Part shown: in pieces, positions 36,723 to 48,291 of the stretch
Layout of the letters: the number at the start of each line of letters is the position of its first letter
Numbering within the stretch: position 1 is the stretch's first letter
DNA from: Saturnia japonica
Taxonomy: Eukaryota; Arthropoda; Insecta; Lepidoptera; Saturniidae
Direction: 5' to 3'
Assembly (NCBI GenBank): GCA_033032175.1
Contig: CM065307.1
Span: forward strand, 6,448,001 to 6,512,000
Length of the DNA: 64,000 nt
Made by a program: the position numbers and the translations under genes
The notes under the pieces: model-generated
Seen by the model: the letters and a program-made list of their open reading frames with translations, nothing else
Told to the model about the DNA's origin: nothing
Databases searched by the model: none

Positions 36723-38289
36723 TATAAGTTTTAAAACATTTTTGTCTTTCTAATTTTTTTAATTTTCCGTGTAACTTTTCTTTCCCTAAAAACCTCATTC
36801 GGGCTATTACTAACATTATCAAAACTCTACCAACGAACAAAATTTCATTTTTATTTATATATTTAAATGTTATAAATAACAAATCTTTATGTAACGTATA
36901 TTTACTGTTCATAAATTTAGAACAATTACTAAATCTCACTTAAACGTTATCGTTACCACTAAATGGTATTAATGTTTGAAGTAAATATTTTGGGAGACAT
37001 TTCAATAGACGTTATTTGAAGTAACAATAAGAGGCCTTAAGCTATGTTATATCAAACCCTTAAATAATACTACGGAAGGCTTCCTTTCATCTGAAACGGT
37101 CGTATAAGCGGCTTAGTGCTACGCCGAGTGCTTGTACATCTACTGAATGGCTATGAACCCAAATCCCTATAATCAGATCACGCGGTCAAGCGACCCGACC
37201 GTCAGTTGAACTGCGATCCCTCTGTAACTACCGCAAAGTCCTCGGTAGGCCCTTATAAGTACTTTTAATAAATTTTTCTTAGTTAATTAAAATATTACAA
37301 ATACGAAAGAACAATGAAACCATATTAATAAATCTGTACTTCTATATCTGTTTTTTTTTTAATATTGTGTTAGGAGAAGACCATCCTACAGAAGATCACA
37401 GGTAAACAATCCTGTTTTGTATTACTGTGGGGATAAGGGTTTCCAGAGCTCTTTGAGGAAGGCAGCGAAGGAAAAAATAAATCTCTTTGGAAATTTCTCT
37501 CTACTTACCTGCACCCTGCTTAAAGAAGATCGCAATCAAATAATTTTGTGTTGCGTTACTGCGGTGAGCAAGGTTTCCTCCAGAGTTCCTTGAGGAATAG
37601 AGGTAGAGTACAGAGAAATCTTAAAGAAACTTTGAGCTCTTAATATTAAGATTAACGAGGTGTGCAACATGCCACTCTGCAATTTTTCATTTCCTACACA
37701 AATTAATTGGGAAAAGTTAGTCACATAATTTCAATTACGTACCTACAATTTAAATCGAATTATTTGTAACTACTTAAACAAAAAATAATATTCAGTCTAG
37801 ACATATGAAACAAAAACTACGTTCTATCTTGATTATTTCGCAGAACAAAATCGAAATCTTTTTAAATGTGAACAAAATCTTATAAGACGTGACTCAATCC
37901 TTTTATGTACCTACCTACAGCTAAGTTATTCTGCCAATTAGACGATGTAACGAAATGGAAGTATTATTTTCTAAAGATTTTACTGAATATCCTCCCGTCC
38001 TCCTTTTGTTCTTAGTTTGCTTTATTTTCATCGGTATAATACACGCCTACCGAAGTAATTTTCCACGAAGAGAAAATCTATTGTTATAGCAAAGCTAAAT
38101 TAACGGAATGAAAAGATAGCTCTTACATAAATATAGTTGATTGTATTTGTAATACAAAGAAGTTTTCAAATTGTGTCTCCATATTCATTTCATTTAATTA
38201 TTTAAAGGTCCCAGTCGACTTTATTTTTACCGACTTCTTCAACAATCATTGTAATATTTCAGTTAATTTACCCAAAATCTTAATGAGTT
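36723..38289. other. No gene seen apart from LINE pieces at 37.4-37.6 kb
   Basis: AT-rich sequence without coding motifs outside the LINE 3' UTR repeats. Confidence 0.45.
37396..37605 (+). repeat. LINE 3' UTR, two direct repeats
   Basis: Two related units about 130 bp apart: AGAAGATCACAGGTAAACAA...TTTGAGG (37396-37470) and AGAAGATCGCAATCAAATAA...TTGAGG (37526-37600). Both match the 10.9-kb LINE 3' UTR in reverse. Confidence 0.6.
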
Positions 38290-38655
38290 ATGAACACTAT
38301 TTCAATCCTTTGCGGATACGCACAAAATAGACAGCTAAGATCTTCTGATTCTTTAATTCTCAGTATACCAAGTCATCATAATAATTTCTGTGACCGATCT
38401 TTCGTCGTAAGAGCAGCACGACTGTGGAATTCGCTTCCTATCAACATCCAACTAGCCAACTCTTGGGATTCCTTCAAGTATTCGCCGCGTAGGTTTTATT
38501 GGAGCACTTGAATTTTTACTAGATTTTTCTTTTTTTTACTATATGTTATGCACAACTTTCATATATCTTTCTCTTGCTTCCATAGAAGACTGGTAAAGAA
38601 TGCTTTTTAGCATTAAGTTCTTCATTTGTACTTTTTTGTGCAATATAGAATATAT
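38290..38655 (+). pseudogene. CR1-like LINE ORF2 C-terminus and 3' UTR
   Basis: The frame at about 38290-38511 has CDRSFVVRAARLWNSLPINI, the SF.V...RLWNSLP ending of CR1/jockey-type LINEs. A stop and about 140 bp of 3' UTR follow, with the GAAGACTGG-AAGAATGC block shared with 12.0 kb, ending in a GAATATATA tail. The upstream RT is missing. Confidence 0.75.
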
Positions 38656-39359
38656 ATAGACATACCTACACCTAAATCTTCCTCATGAATCACTCCGTGC
38701 ATTGATAAAAACCTTATGTATGATCCGTTTTGGTAGGTAATTTTTTAGTTTATCGCGTTCAGAGAGACAGACAGACAAACGCGGCAAGGACCTTTTTTTA
38801 TAATATAGTATAATATATATTAGTAGGTATACCAATGATCTGTCAATATTTAGTCTATGCTTTACATGCCAATCAATACCACTACAATAACGAATACACA
38901 CAATAATACAATAAATACACGAAAATTTACAATATAATCGGAAATATCCTTGGATGGTGGGGGCCTTTAAATATTTCACACCAGGAAAGAAAAAAGGTCT
39001 AAAAACGTATAATAAATTCTTATAGCGAAGTAATAGGTTGCATTGCCCCGCGTCGTAAATAAATCGAACCATTCACCATCACCATCACACCATTTATAAA
39101 CAATATATAGATACACCAACCTGCAATCCCGTAGCACCCGTAATTCAATGTACTGTCAACGGCTCAGGAACTATGACGTAGTCTCCTTGTTTCAGCAAGA
39201 GAAGATGGAAAAACTCATACACATAAGCACTTCTTATGTCAAGGTTCAAGTTAGAACAAAAGAAATATATTTATAGAATATAAGAAATATTTTTTTTTTT
39301 ATTATTTACAATGATAATTTTAGTCAAATAAAATGGATCTACTTGTCCTAATATGACTG

Positions 39360-40155
39360 TTTAGCGGAGGTGTGAGGAACAGAGAGTAAAGTTCCTCATC
39401 CGCCATAGAAAAGGGAGGATCCTCCGGCCTGAAAGGTGCTATGTCTAACGGGCAGCTGCCCCGACGGTTGTAGTCAGGTTCTTGTATATATATACTCAAC
39501 GATTGAGTTAATTTCTATAGCGCAATGTAGGATAGTAGGATGCGTCCTATGTGGCTAGATAGATGTCGCTATGTGTCGCTACGTAGTTGCGTCGATACGT
39601 CAGTTGTGGCGAGAGATGTCGCTACATCACTCCCCTCCGAGACCGGAGGTCGATAGCAGGTTGAGTCGTCCATACATCTATCTTGCTTGCCGGGCCAGTG
39701 GAATGTTCCAGTGAGTCGGAACTAGATGGCGCATAGTTCACGGTGAGTCGAAACTGTCTGCGGTGATTGCCCAGTGAGTCGGGATGATGTCGCATAGTTC
39801 ACGGTGAGTCGGAACTGTCTGCGGTGATTGGCTGCTGCGTCGACCAGGAGAGAAGTGCGTTTTCTGCTGCTTACTGACCGGCCGAAGTGCAGTGTGCTGT
39901 ACCAAGGTCGCTGAGAAGGCTGTGGGGCTGATCAGGAATGCGCGTCCGCTGCATGCGTATGGTCAGGATACCCGTAGTAGCCGTGGATGCTGGCTGGCTG
40001 TATTGACTCGCTGCTCGAAAGCTTGAGGAAGTGATGATGATGACGTAGCTTTGTGAAGAAGGTTGTGTTGACGTATCACGTCGGGGTCACCACTTTAGCA
40101 GAGGTGAGGAACAGAGAGTAAAGTTCCTCAGGTTGTGGCGAGAGATGTCGCTACA
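39360..40155 (-). mobile_element. Compact non-autonomous LTR retrotransposon with unequal LTRs
   Basis: Read on the minus strand: a 62-bp left LTR (40155-40094) from TGTAGCGACATCTC to GCTAAA. One base later comes a primer-binding-site-like TGGTGACCCCGACGTG (40092-40077). About 450 bp of GC-rich non-coding interior follow, including a 63-bp tandem repeat (39708-39770, 39771-39831). A purine-rich GGAGGGGAGTGA tract leads into a 267-bp right LTR (39626-39360) with the same start and end. The direct repeat GACTG (39355-39359, 40156-40160) flanks it. No gag or pol. The left LTR lacks about 200 bp of middle sequence. Confidence 0.8.
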
Positions 40156-40883
40156 GACTGTTATACTAAAATAAGAAAAAATGTAAGTATATACTTAAAT
40201 CTCAAAATACCAAAAATCTACATCTCTTTACAGCTTAAAGCTTTCAAAGGCCAAATAAGAGAATATGTAATATAACTTTCTTGAATTTATAGCGCTGTTT
40301 GTTGCGACAATGAAAGTATTTGCCGCAATCAATTGAAAAGGCGTTACGTTTATATCTCCTACTCGTATAAAGTTATTAAACTTCTGAGCGTCTAAAATGC
40401 TTCAAGCTTTAATTAATAGCAATCACGCCATTCACGAGGCCAATAGGAGTAATGGATTGGCTTCCTTTAGACAGGATTTATGAATGAGGCGTATTTATTG
40501 AAACAGTTCAAAAGAACAGGTATTTACAATCAGCCCCGGATCGGATCGGGGGCAGGGGCATCTCTTTAGCGTTTGTGATAAATTGTAAAAAAAAACTCAT
40601 TGTGTTTGGGACAATAAGAACCCTTTAATAAATTTGCACTCTTTATTACTTATTAGCTAATAACTTTTTCATTTGTGTGATATAAAATTATTTAAAGGAA
40701 ACATAAAACCAGGAAGACAGCCAATCAATCAAGACATTTTTTCAATCTTTAAGTTTCAGCATTTTTTCTCTCTAATCTTGTTACAAGATTTACATGGCGT
40801 TTTTGGGAAGAAAAAGCCATAAAAACATTTTTTTAATAATTTTTTATAGTTAATTATTTTTATGATTATAAAATTTTTAATTT

Positions 40884-41495
40884 AGGCTTTGTTTACGCCA
40901 AAGCAACAACAGCGGTATTGTAGCATGCCACAAAAAAATGAAAATGCCGCAAGAGTCGTGTGGCAAAACAGCACCTTGCGGCATGTGTCACGATGTCGCA
41001 CTTGTATCCAAACCGGATAGATTCCGTGTGACATTTTCATACGTCAACAGGGCTGCCAATCTCAATTTTAGAAAATCAGTAGTTAAAATGCCAAAAATTG
41101 GTAGGCTGTAATATGAAATTCTTTTTTCAATTTATCTTTTAGTAGGTACGGTACGCAACAATATTTGTAGAGTGTCGGTCTAGAATCAATTTCCCTGGTC
41201 GGTTTTAATATTATTAATAGAAGTAAACATTGGCGAAGTCAGTCATTCAACAAAATATGATCGCATCGATATATCGCTTAAACAATAAAAATAGCGGTTC
41301 TGAATTTTAAATTGGCATTAAACAATCAAGTCTTTTGTGACACGATGTTGCTTCGATGCCGCGGTGTAAAATAAATTGTCGCATGCCACATCTGCCGCAC
41401 GATGTTGCCGCTTGTAGCATGCAACAAAGAGACGCATGCCAAAATTTGTAGCATGCGGCAAGGCCGCATGATGGTGCTTTGACATAAACGAGGCT
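40884..41495. mobile_element. TIR element (MITE) with subterminal repeats
   Basis: Left end AGGCTTTGTTTACGCCAAAG and right end (reverse strand) AAGCCTCGTTTATGTCAAAG are inverted copies. Inside both ends are repeated GTAGCATG and TGCCGCA/GATGTTGC words. The AT-rich centre at about 41040-41300 may be a later insertion. No transposase frame was seen; open frames here are by-products of the repeats. Confidence 0.65.
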
Positions 41496-42062
41496 TTTGG
41501 ATGTGTTCAAAACCCAACAGGACGTTTTGAAATCAAATGAATAATTGACAGAACAACGTGCGTTGGACGCTGGATGCTGGAAGATTCAAGCTAAAGGGTC
41601 TTTACTTTGATATAAAGTTATATAGTATACAGATAAATAGGACTTGAAACAGGCTCTTTACTTTTATCAATAATAGTAGTAGAAAGAGACAGCATCATGT
41701 AACAGGGTGTTATTTTGAACCAGTGTTTTTGGAAGAGTTATTCCTTTGGAACAGGTTTCTTATTTTACCTGTTATAGCTCACCCCTACAGGGAATACGCG
41801 GCAAATTAATTACCTATCACCGTAGTCTAGAAAAACAAAACAAATTGAATGGGGAAAATCACCCGCCTATGGGTTAATGGAAATCGATAAAGGGTAATCA
41901 AAAAGAAGGTTACGGGTTCGGTTAAAGTAATTCACAAAGCAAACAGCGAACTACGAGTGCGGGGAAATGAGTAGGAAATTAACTTTCATAAGACCGCTAC
42001 GAGCTGTAACACTTGGCATCGTTCAAAAAACATGTTGTAACACCGGTTTCAAACAATTGTTT

Positions 42063-42770
42063 TCCGAACTGATTATACTGTTAGCCTTAGGTAGTGTTGC
42101 CAATTTTTTAAATATGAAATATAGTATTTTCGAGGCTATTATCTGAATAAATATAGCAAATAAATATGGAAAAAAAAATTATATGTAGTAGGTTTCAAAT
42201 AAATATTTTATAAAGGAATATACATATTTTACTGGTTAATAGAGAGATAATCAAATTGACAATGACATACCAAATCTCAATCAGAAAGAGATAAAGGCTG
42301 CAGCCTAAAATATTTTAGTTTCGCCTACTATTTTTTTTTTTTTATATAGTAATCAGACGTCTATAACTATATTATATAGTAGGGTTGGCAACCCTAGCCT
42401 TAAGGGCCCTAGAGCTAGTAGAGGCTTTGAAAGAACTAAGTCGCGATCTAACTAATTCCCTATACGTAAAATTCGCTTTAACTAACTTCACATACATATA
42501 TACATACTTCCTCCCAGAAGGCAGAAACGTCCGCATATGCATTTAGTAATCTTGCAGTTTGGTATAAGTATAACTTGGCCTAACTAACCAGAAAAGGTCC
42601 CTTACAGAACCTACGTACCCGAGTGGTGTGTATTTGTGAAGTGTAGTGTTATTTATGTATGTCGATAGCTAGTGAATACAGTGTCACTATATCGCGCGAG
42701 TGGCTGCTGGCTCATGGGCTCCATGCCGGAGGGGGTGGGCGTGGCGTAGTTTGAAATATTGTATCGTTAA
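42063..42770 (-). mobile_element. LINE 3' end (26.6-kb family), interrupted
   Basis: CGAACTGATTATACTGTTAG begins the reversed 3' end; after the insert, GGGCCCTAGAG, AGTCGCGATCTAACTA, CTTCCTCCCAGAAGG, AAAGGTCCCTTACAGAACCT and the ATCGCGCGAGTGG blocks follow in the order of 26623-27130. Diverged old copy without coding sequence. Confidence 0.7.
42090..42396. mobile_element. Short TIR element nested in the LINE (probable hAT MITE)
   Basis: About 305 bp with inverted ends TAGTGTTGCCAA and TTGGCAACCCTA, flanked by GCCTTAGG (42084-42091) and GCCTTAAG (42397-42404), a 7/8 match. It falls exactly where the LINE consensus (seen at 26.64 kb) is continuous. AT-rich, non-coding. Confidence 0.7.
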
Positions 42771-45082
42771 CCAGAGAATAATTTCGCAATGCTATCTTGG
42801 GAAATACAAATATCTGAAGATTAATTCAGTACTTACAGTTGAGTGATCAGCTAATCAGCTAATTTTAAAACTTCTTGTAACCGATCTAGCTAACTATTAG
42901 ATAAAAATCAACATCTGTAGTATGAGCTTAAATTTTCCCATGAAATAGTTTTCTTGATAGTGTCGGCACAATTCGTTTTTTAAAATATAAATAGCGCTCG
43001 TGCTGTTGTGAAAAGATTGGCCAGTTGGAATAAGGACTGCCTGTCCAGGGTGTGATGGACATACTCTCGAGTATCGTCAATAGCGGTCCTCGGATGTTTT
43101 TTTATCCTCATGAAATAGTTTTTCTTTTTTTTAATATACATTTATTTTCGAGTCTGATTACTGCCTACAACTAGACAATGTCTACATATCTACAACTCGT
43201 AAACTATTCATAACTCCTCTCCTAAGGCTTATAGCATGAAGCATGAATCAATACATAGTATAAAAGAAATTCAGACAGACGGCTGTTTGTCTACTTTCTT
43301 CTTCTAAACCACACAAAGGATTTTATACGATTTTCACTTTTCACTATAATTGAAAGACTTATTTATATGCTTACAATGCATTCCAATTATTTGTTTGTAT
43401 ATTAGAGTAAAACCGGTGTTTTAATCAAGTCGCCAATAAATCAATTTTCAGGCGCTTACATGGCTTGCGCTGGCTAAGCCATACATACTTATGAGATACA
43501 TCAACATAATGTACTAAAGAATTGTAGTTCTTCAAAAAAAAGCCTATAGAAAAGTGCGTGAGTCAGATAAGTCTATCTCCTAAGGTTGACTCACAGTAAC
43601 CATTTTTATCTTCAACATAATAATTAAAAATATTAGGTTATTTGCGAAGCTACTTTCTCTAATTCAGTATTAATCCTTAACTAGATAAATATGTCAGTTA
43701 ACTTTGACATTTAATGTCGATAAAAATAGTTCTTTACATTGTATTATTTAAATATATACCGTAGAAGATATCATGGATTCCAAATTACGCGCAAGCAAAG
43801 AAATCACTCGCAGCGAAACGGTTGCCTGTCACTCTGCACCTATGACGAATTGCGCGTCGTGAGCTAAGCGCGCTTTTCGTAGCTATGGACTTATGAACTA
43901 TCAATACTAAAGCAATAAACTCTAAATCATACTTTTTTCAACGTAAAAGGCACCACTTTGTATATTGCACCCGTGCGAAGTTGCGGCGAGTCGCTAGTAT
44001 GATACACCTATAATGAAAAAATATTTTTTCTAATATGATTGGTTGTTACAGAGATTAGCATGTTTAAACAAACAAACAATCACTTGAGCTTTACAATGTT
44101 ATCTATATTATTAAAGAAGATAATTTGCCTACTTCATAGTTAATGTAGAAATTATGATAAAAACTGAATTTGTTGAGAAAATCACCTTTTACTCTTTTCC
44201 TTTATAGGGCTGATAAAAAGTAAGCCAGTGGACTCGCTGGGTGAATCGTTGATGCATGGGTTCATAATTTTTCAATATACAATGTACCTACATACATAGA
44301 TAGTAAAACAAAGATATTCACTTATTAAATAAACACTTTTTGTGCGTTTGCTAGCCATTTATCAAGTAGGTACACAAATACAATAGTTGAAAGCCGACAA
44401 ATGTTGGAATAAGTTGATTACAGTCGACGTAACATCAAGTTGTCGTCGGCATACTGCTTATCTAAATTAAATCTCTTGGTCTCGGCGCGGAAAACTGTAT
44501 TTTTACCTCATTTTATTCGCTCGTGCCGTTGTCATTATACAGAATGTTACAGGATGTAACATCTAAATGGGTCAGTGAGAGAACTATGAAAGTTCAGACT
44601 GAAACTTTAAGAGATAAAGGAATATGTACTCAAAGAACCATGGTATTGATTTTAAAGACAAGAAAAACTGCATTCATAGATTTTCAAAAAAACTTATATA
44701 CGAGTTGGGAATCGAACCTAATCATTTTATGTATAAAAAAGTATGCCATTTTATTACGATAATTGGTAGTTAAGGTTGTAAGGAATAAATGTTGCTAGGA
44801 AACCCTGTCTCTAAAATTAAAAGAAACTGATGAATTTTATTATTTTGTATTGAAATGTTCACAATAACATCCATTATTACAATTATAAATCTCATATCAA
44901 ACAATCTAACATATCGATTTATAAATTTTTGAAGAACGTTGGTACATTCCTACAGCTACAATAAAGAAAACAGTTATGGAACTTGGTTCCCGTTAGATGT
45001 CAGCTCTTTTATTGGGGACATCGATTACCCTAAACGTCGTTTCTACCAGACTCTTTTTTAACACGCTTTTATTAGCTTCACC
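42771..45082. other. No gene seen
   Basis: Contains the partial repeat at 43445-43665 and a slightly GC-richer patch at 43770-43880. No family recognised. Confidence 0.4.
43445..43665 (-). repeat. GCTGTGCCC-type dispersed repeat, partial
   Basis: GGCGCTTACATGGCTTGCGC, AAGCCATACATACTTATGAG, AAGAATTGTAGT and CTATCTCCTAAGG-type words are in the same order as 36470-36610. Confidence 0.6.
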
Positions 45083-45105
45083 TGTATGTATGTATGTATG
45101 TATGT
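45083..45105. repeat. (TGTA)n microsatellite
   Basis: Five to six TGTA units, followed by ACCGACCCCTTTGAGCTCGA, which I associate with a common lepidopteran repeat. Confidence 0.75.
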
Positions 45106-45337
45106 AACCGACCCCTTTGAGCTCGATTTTGTCCTACTTTGAATGATCAGTTTTAATTCAAACTTTGCACACTTGTCAAAAGTCGATGACAATGCAATAA
45201 TCCGATCAAAGCATCCGATTATCCTAATTAGATTCGCCAGGATTAATTAATTTCTTTCCGCATTCTTTGCATGCCAGTAAGAGAGATAGAGCTAGTGCGC
45301 GAACTACGCATGGGTGCAGTTCCACACTTACTCTTTC

Positions 45338-45545
45338 GGGCATGCAAGGTTGTACAGTTGATCATGCAGTCATTTATTTGGGTCCGTGATTGTTTGCTGC
45401 TGGACAAGCTTATGTGGCACTTAGTCGTGGAAGATCCTTGGACGGTATACGAATTGAAGAACTTGATTGCTCAAAATTAACAGGAAGAACTCCATTTAAC
45501 AGTGAAGCATTGAATGAAATGATTCGATTACGAGATAAACCATAA
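45338..45545 (+). pseudogene. PIF1-like helicase C-terminal remnant
   Basis: In one frame (stop TAA 45543-45545) it reads QGCTVDHAVIYLGP, an internal TGA (45387-45389), LFAAGQAYVALSRG, RSLDGIRIEELDCSKLTGRT and a C-terminal ALNEMIRLRDKP. QAYVALSR is the conserved PIF1 helicase motif VI region. PIF1-like helicases are found in Helitrons and as host genes; the decayed, isolated state favours a mobile-element remnant. The N-terminal ATPase motifs are missing, the upstream sequence (45240-45337) is frameshifted or unrelated, and motif VI has Gly where many have Val. Confidence 0.72.
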
Positions 45546-45932
45546 AATCTACATCACAGAGTGAAAATTCACACTCATCCTCATTCTCAGTGCCGCCAAC
45601 AGATTCGCTCCTATGATTATAATATTATGTAAAGTGATTACGGATTGAAAATTCCATACTCAAGCATTAATGTGACTGACTGTATATGCAAATAAGGTTG
45701 CACCTCTATGTGTCTCGCTGTTTATATTGGCATCATAGAAATCTTTGAATATGTGTTCTTAACCAAGATACAATCGGAACACATTTGTACATATTAAGGG
45801 CGGTTGATAGTTAGCAAATCGAACTAAATAATTTATAGTTTAAAAAATTTAACTAAAAATAGAAAAATAAATAATAGTTTAAAAAACTAAAAAAAACACG
45901 CTTTCATAAAAAAATCCAACTAAAAAACAGAA

Positions 45933-46181
45933 AATAAAATTTAATAAATTTGATTAAGTACAGTGTAAAAAAAAATGAATGTACATTATTGTAAAAAAAG
46001 CGTGGGGTGCATAGTGGTCAATAATTATAAACATTTTATTGACAGATAATGAGTAGAAGAATCATCACTTCGATAATATAATATCTTAAAAAGCGCTTTG
46101 AATACACCCCACGCTTTTTTTACAATAATGTACATTAATTTTTTTTTACACTGTACTTAATCAAATTTATTAAATTTTATT
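45933..46181. mobile_element. Long inverted repeat, 77-bp arms (MITE or hairpin)
   Basis: Arms 45933-46009 and 46105-46181 are almost perfect inverted copies (one mismatch noticed), outer ends AATAAAATTTAATAAA, inner ends GCGTGGGGTG. The loop is about 95 bp with no coding sequence. No convincing target duplication was found. Confidence 0.8.
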
Positions 46182-46636
46182 ACAGTTATGTTTTTGTTGG
46201 GATACGTACCTATGTAAGCCTACATTGACGCTTTCAATGTATAATTAAGAACTTGTTAGGTTAGAAGCTTAGATTAATGATCGGTCTAATTGGTGAGTCT
46301 AATCATTAATCTACTATTAAAACTATAATTTACATTGTCAGATTCATTTCACAAAATGCTTTAACTCCAAAATGTTCTCTGGTGAAGGAGTAGTCATCTT
46401 TATTAACGTCTAGATTCCGTGAATGTATTTATAAAGCCTATTTTTATATAAAATAAACGAAACGTATTTCATTTAAAAAAATAGATATATATTTAGACTG
46501 CTCTATTAATGGAAAAAAAATCTATGAATAACTGAAACATGCTGGTTTTGAGTTACGAAACTTCTTGTTAACGTTGTTGTAAACATATTTATAGCATACA
46601 TACATACGCGATCTAAGGATAGGTTGTACAATATCT

Positions 46637-47330
46637 ATGTTCAAGTCTAAGCGTTTTAGGGAGAATCTATTAGTAGACAGCCTCCTCTACGTTGATTACG
46701 CTGCTTTTGTTGCCTACGATCAGGTTCAACTGCAGAGTCAAATGGACAAATTTTCTAGAGCATGTGACCTCTTCTCGGTGTTCGTTAATGTTAAGAAGAC
46801 AGTCAACAAGCAAACAAGGATCTTGCTTAACGGCGATCCTTTGGAGTTGGTTAGCAAGTTTTGCTACCTAGATTCGAAAGTGGCAAGCAATCTCTTGCTT
46901 GACACAGAGATCGTTTCCCCAATCTGGGAATGGAAAACAGTCTCTGCGTTCAGGAGACTTCATGCAAGGGCTTGGGATAACAGACAGACGCCTTACGGTA
47001 AAAATAAAAATGTTTATTTATAAATGATGCGTTCTAAGCTCACACATGTACTACGAAGTGGAAGCTTCGACAACTTACGTACTACAAGAACTTAATATGA
47101 TATTCCAAGCAGCCGATGGAAGTAGCTGGTTGAGGCTAAGTGGCTTCGTCTGATTCACGAGAGTCAATTAAAGAATGACGATAAGTATCTGGTTCCGATC
47201 ATTAAAGGGAAAATTCATGAATCGTCACGAGCGGGCCTCAAATCCTCGTCCACTTGGGGGTATATACACTTGTCCTGAGTGCGGCTGAAGAATCTTCTCT
47301 CGGATCGGACTCTTTATTTACGAAAATAAA
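46637..47330 (+). pseudogene. LINE reverse-transcriptase remnant with C-terminal zinc-knuckle trace
   Basis: The frame 46637-47023 carries LLYVDYAAFVAYD (the RT catalytic YADD box mutated to YVDY), SRACDLFSVFVNVKKT, and KFCYLDSKVASNL (normally FTYLGS). Further on, in other frames, come SRAGLKSSSTWG near 47230 and TCPECG-stop-RIFSRIGL (about 47272-47325), the usual C-terminal C..C...SRIGL finger. Several frameshifts and stops make this non-functional. Confidence 0.78.
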
Positions 47331-48291
47331 ATATGGTACACCGCGGTATCACGCTGAAAAGAAAACCAAAGAAACGACGGTACAGCGCGGCAGGTGCGTG
47401 CTCGATCCCTATTAACCGCGGTCACGATACACACATGTTAACAACAAGAACAATGTTTAACAACTTAATAAAAAAATACATTGGATTTGGAACAATATCT
47501 TAACATTTTAAAAATTAAAACTTTAAGCAATTATTTTAAAAAAAACATTAAAATTTATAATGCCGGTTGTACTCATGTAGGTGCTTAGCAGTGTTTGTCT
47601 AAACAGGCATGTATATTTTATCCTTTATCTAAACCAAGTATAAAAACAACTCATGATGCAACACTAACGAAAGTTTAAAATTACAAAAAAATTGCAAAAG
47701 ATATTAGCATAATCAAAACCGTTTTCTTTTCAATGGTTAACCGAGGTAAAACCTAGTGACACTTCAAAGTGAGAAAATGTGCGAAATTAATTATAAGTGG
47801 AATTTTTAATTTTCTTATACAATTTTATTTTAAAGATTTATTTTGATTTTTACCTCAATAAGGTTTCTTACCACAGTTAGTTTCTAATTTAAAGTGATAA
47901 TAAATAATATTGGTTCTTCCTATACATTTCTATTATGTGAGCGCTATTTGTTTACTTGACTCTACTCACATCAACATGGCTAGCAATTTTTCTTATAAAT
48001 GTATAAAATTTTTGTATAGTAAACAGGATTTTCATGCAGAAAGTTCATTAATAAAAACTAAATTTTCATACGCATTAATCCATACTAATATTATAATAAC
48101 AAATATATAATCATAGTTGTTAATAACCATATGTTACAGAGCACTATATTATTTTACATTAAAATGTGCATAAATAATTGTGATAAATATCATGGCAACA
48201 AAGGACAAATTTTGCTCTTTTTGTCAGAACATGACAGATTTAATTAATATATTGGTGTTATATCACATATCATGGAAGATTTTCAGATCAA
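47331..48291. other. HBS1 downstream region, no gene seen
   Basis: Holds the presumed HBS1 3' UTR (to about 47820), then a GC-richer patch at 47335-47420 (ACCGCGGT repeats) of unknown origin. Confidence 0.4.
47824..47842 (-). terminator. Candidate HBS1 polyadenylation signals
   Basis: Two AATAAA hexamers on the minus strand (47837-47842 and 47824-47829) are the first canonical signals downstream of the HBS1 stop, giving a 3' UTR of about 450-470 nt. A weaker ATTAAA lies at 48239-48244. The hexamer is common in AT-rich DNA, so this is a guess. Confidence 0.3.

Noticed and set aside
38683..39072. 129-codon minus-strand frame
   Set aside because: AT-rich, low-complexity peptide with no recognised family, next to LINE and LTR debris.
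41307..41517. Two overlapping minus-strand frames of 63-67 codons
   Set aside because: They translate the inverted, repetitive end of a TIR element.
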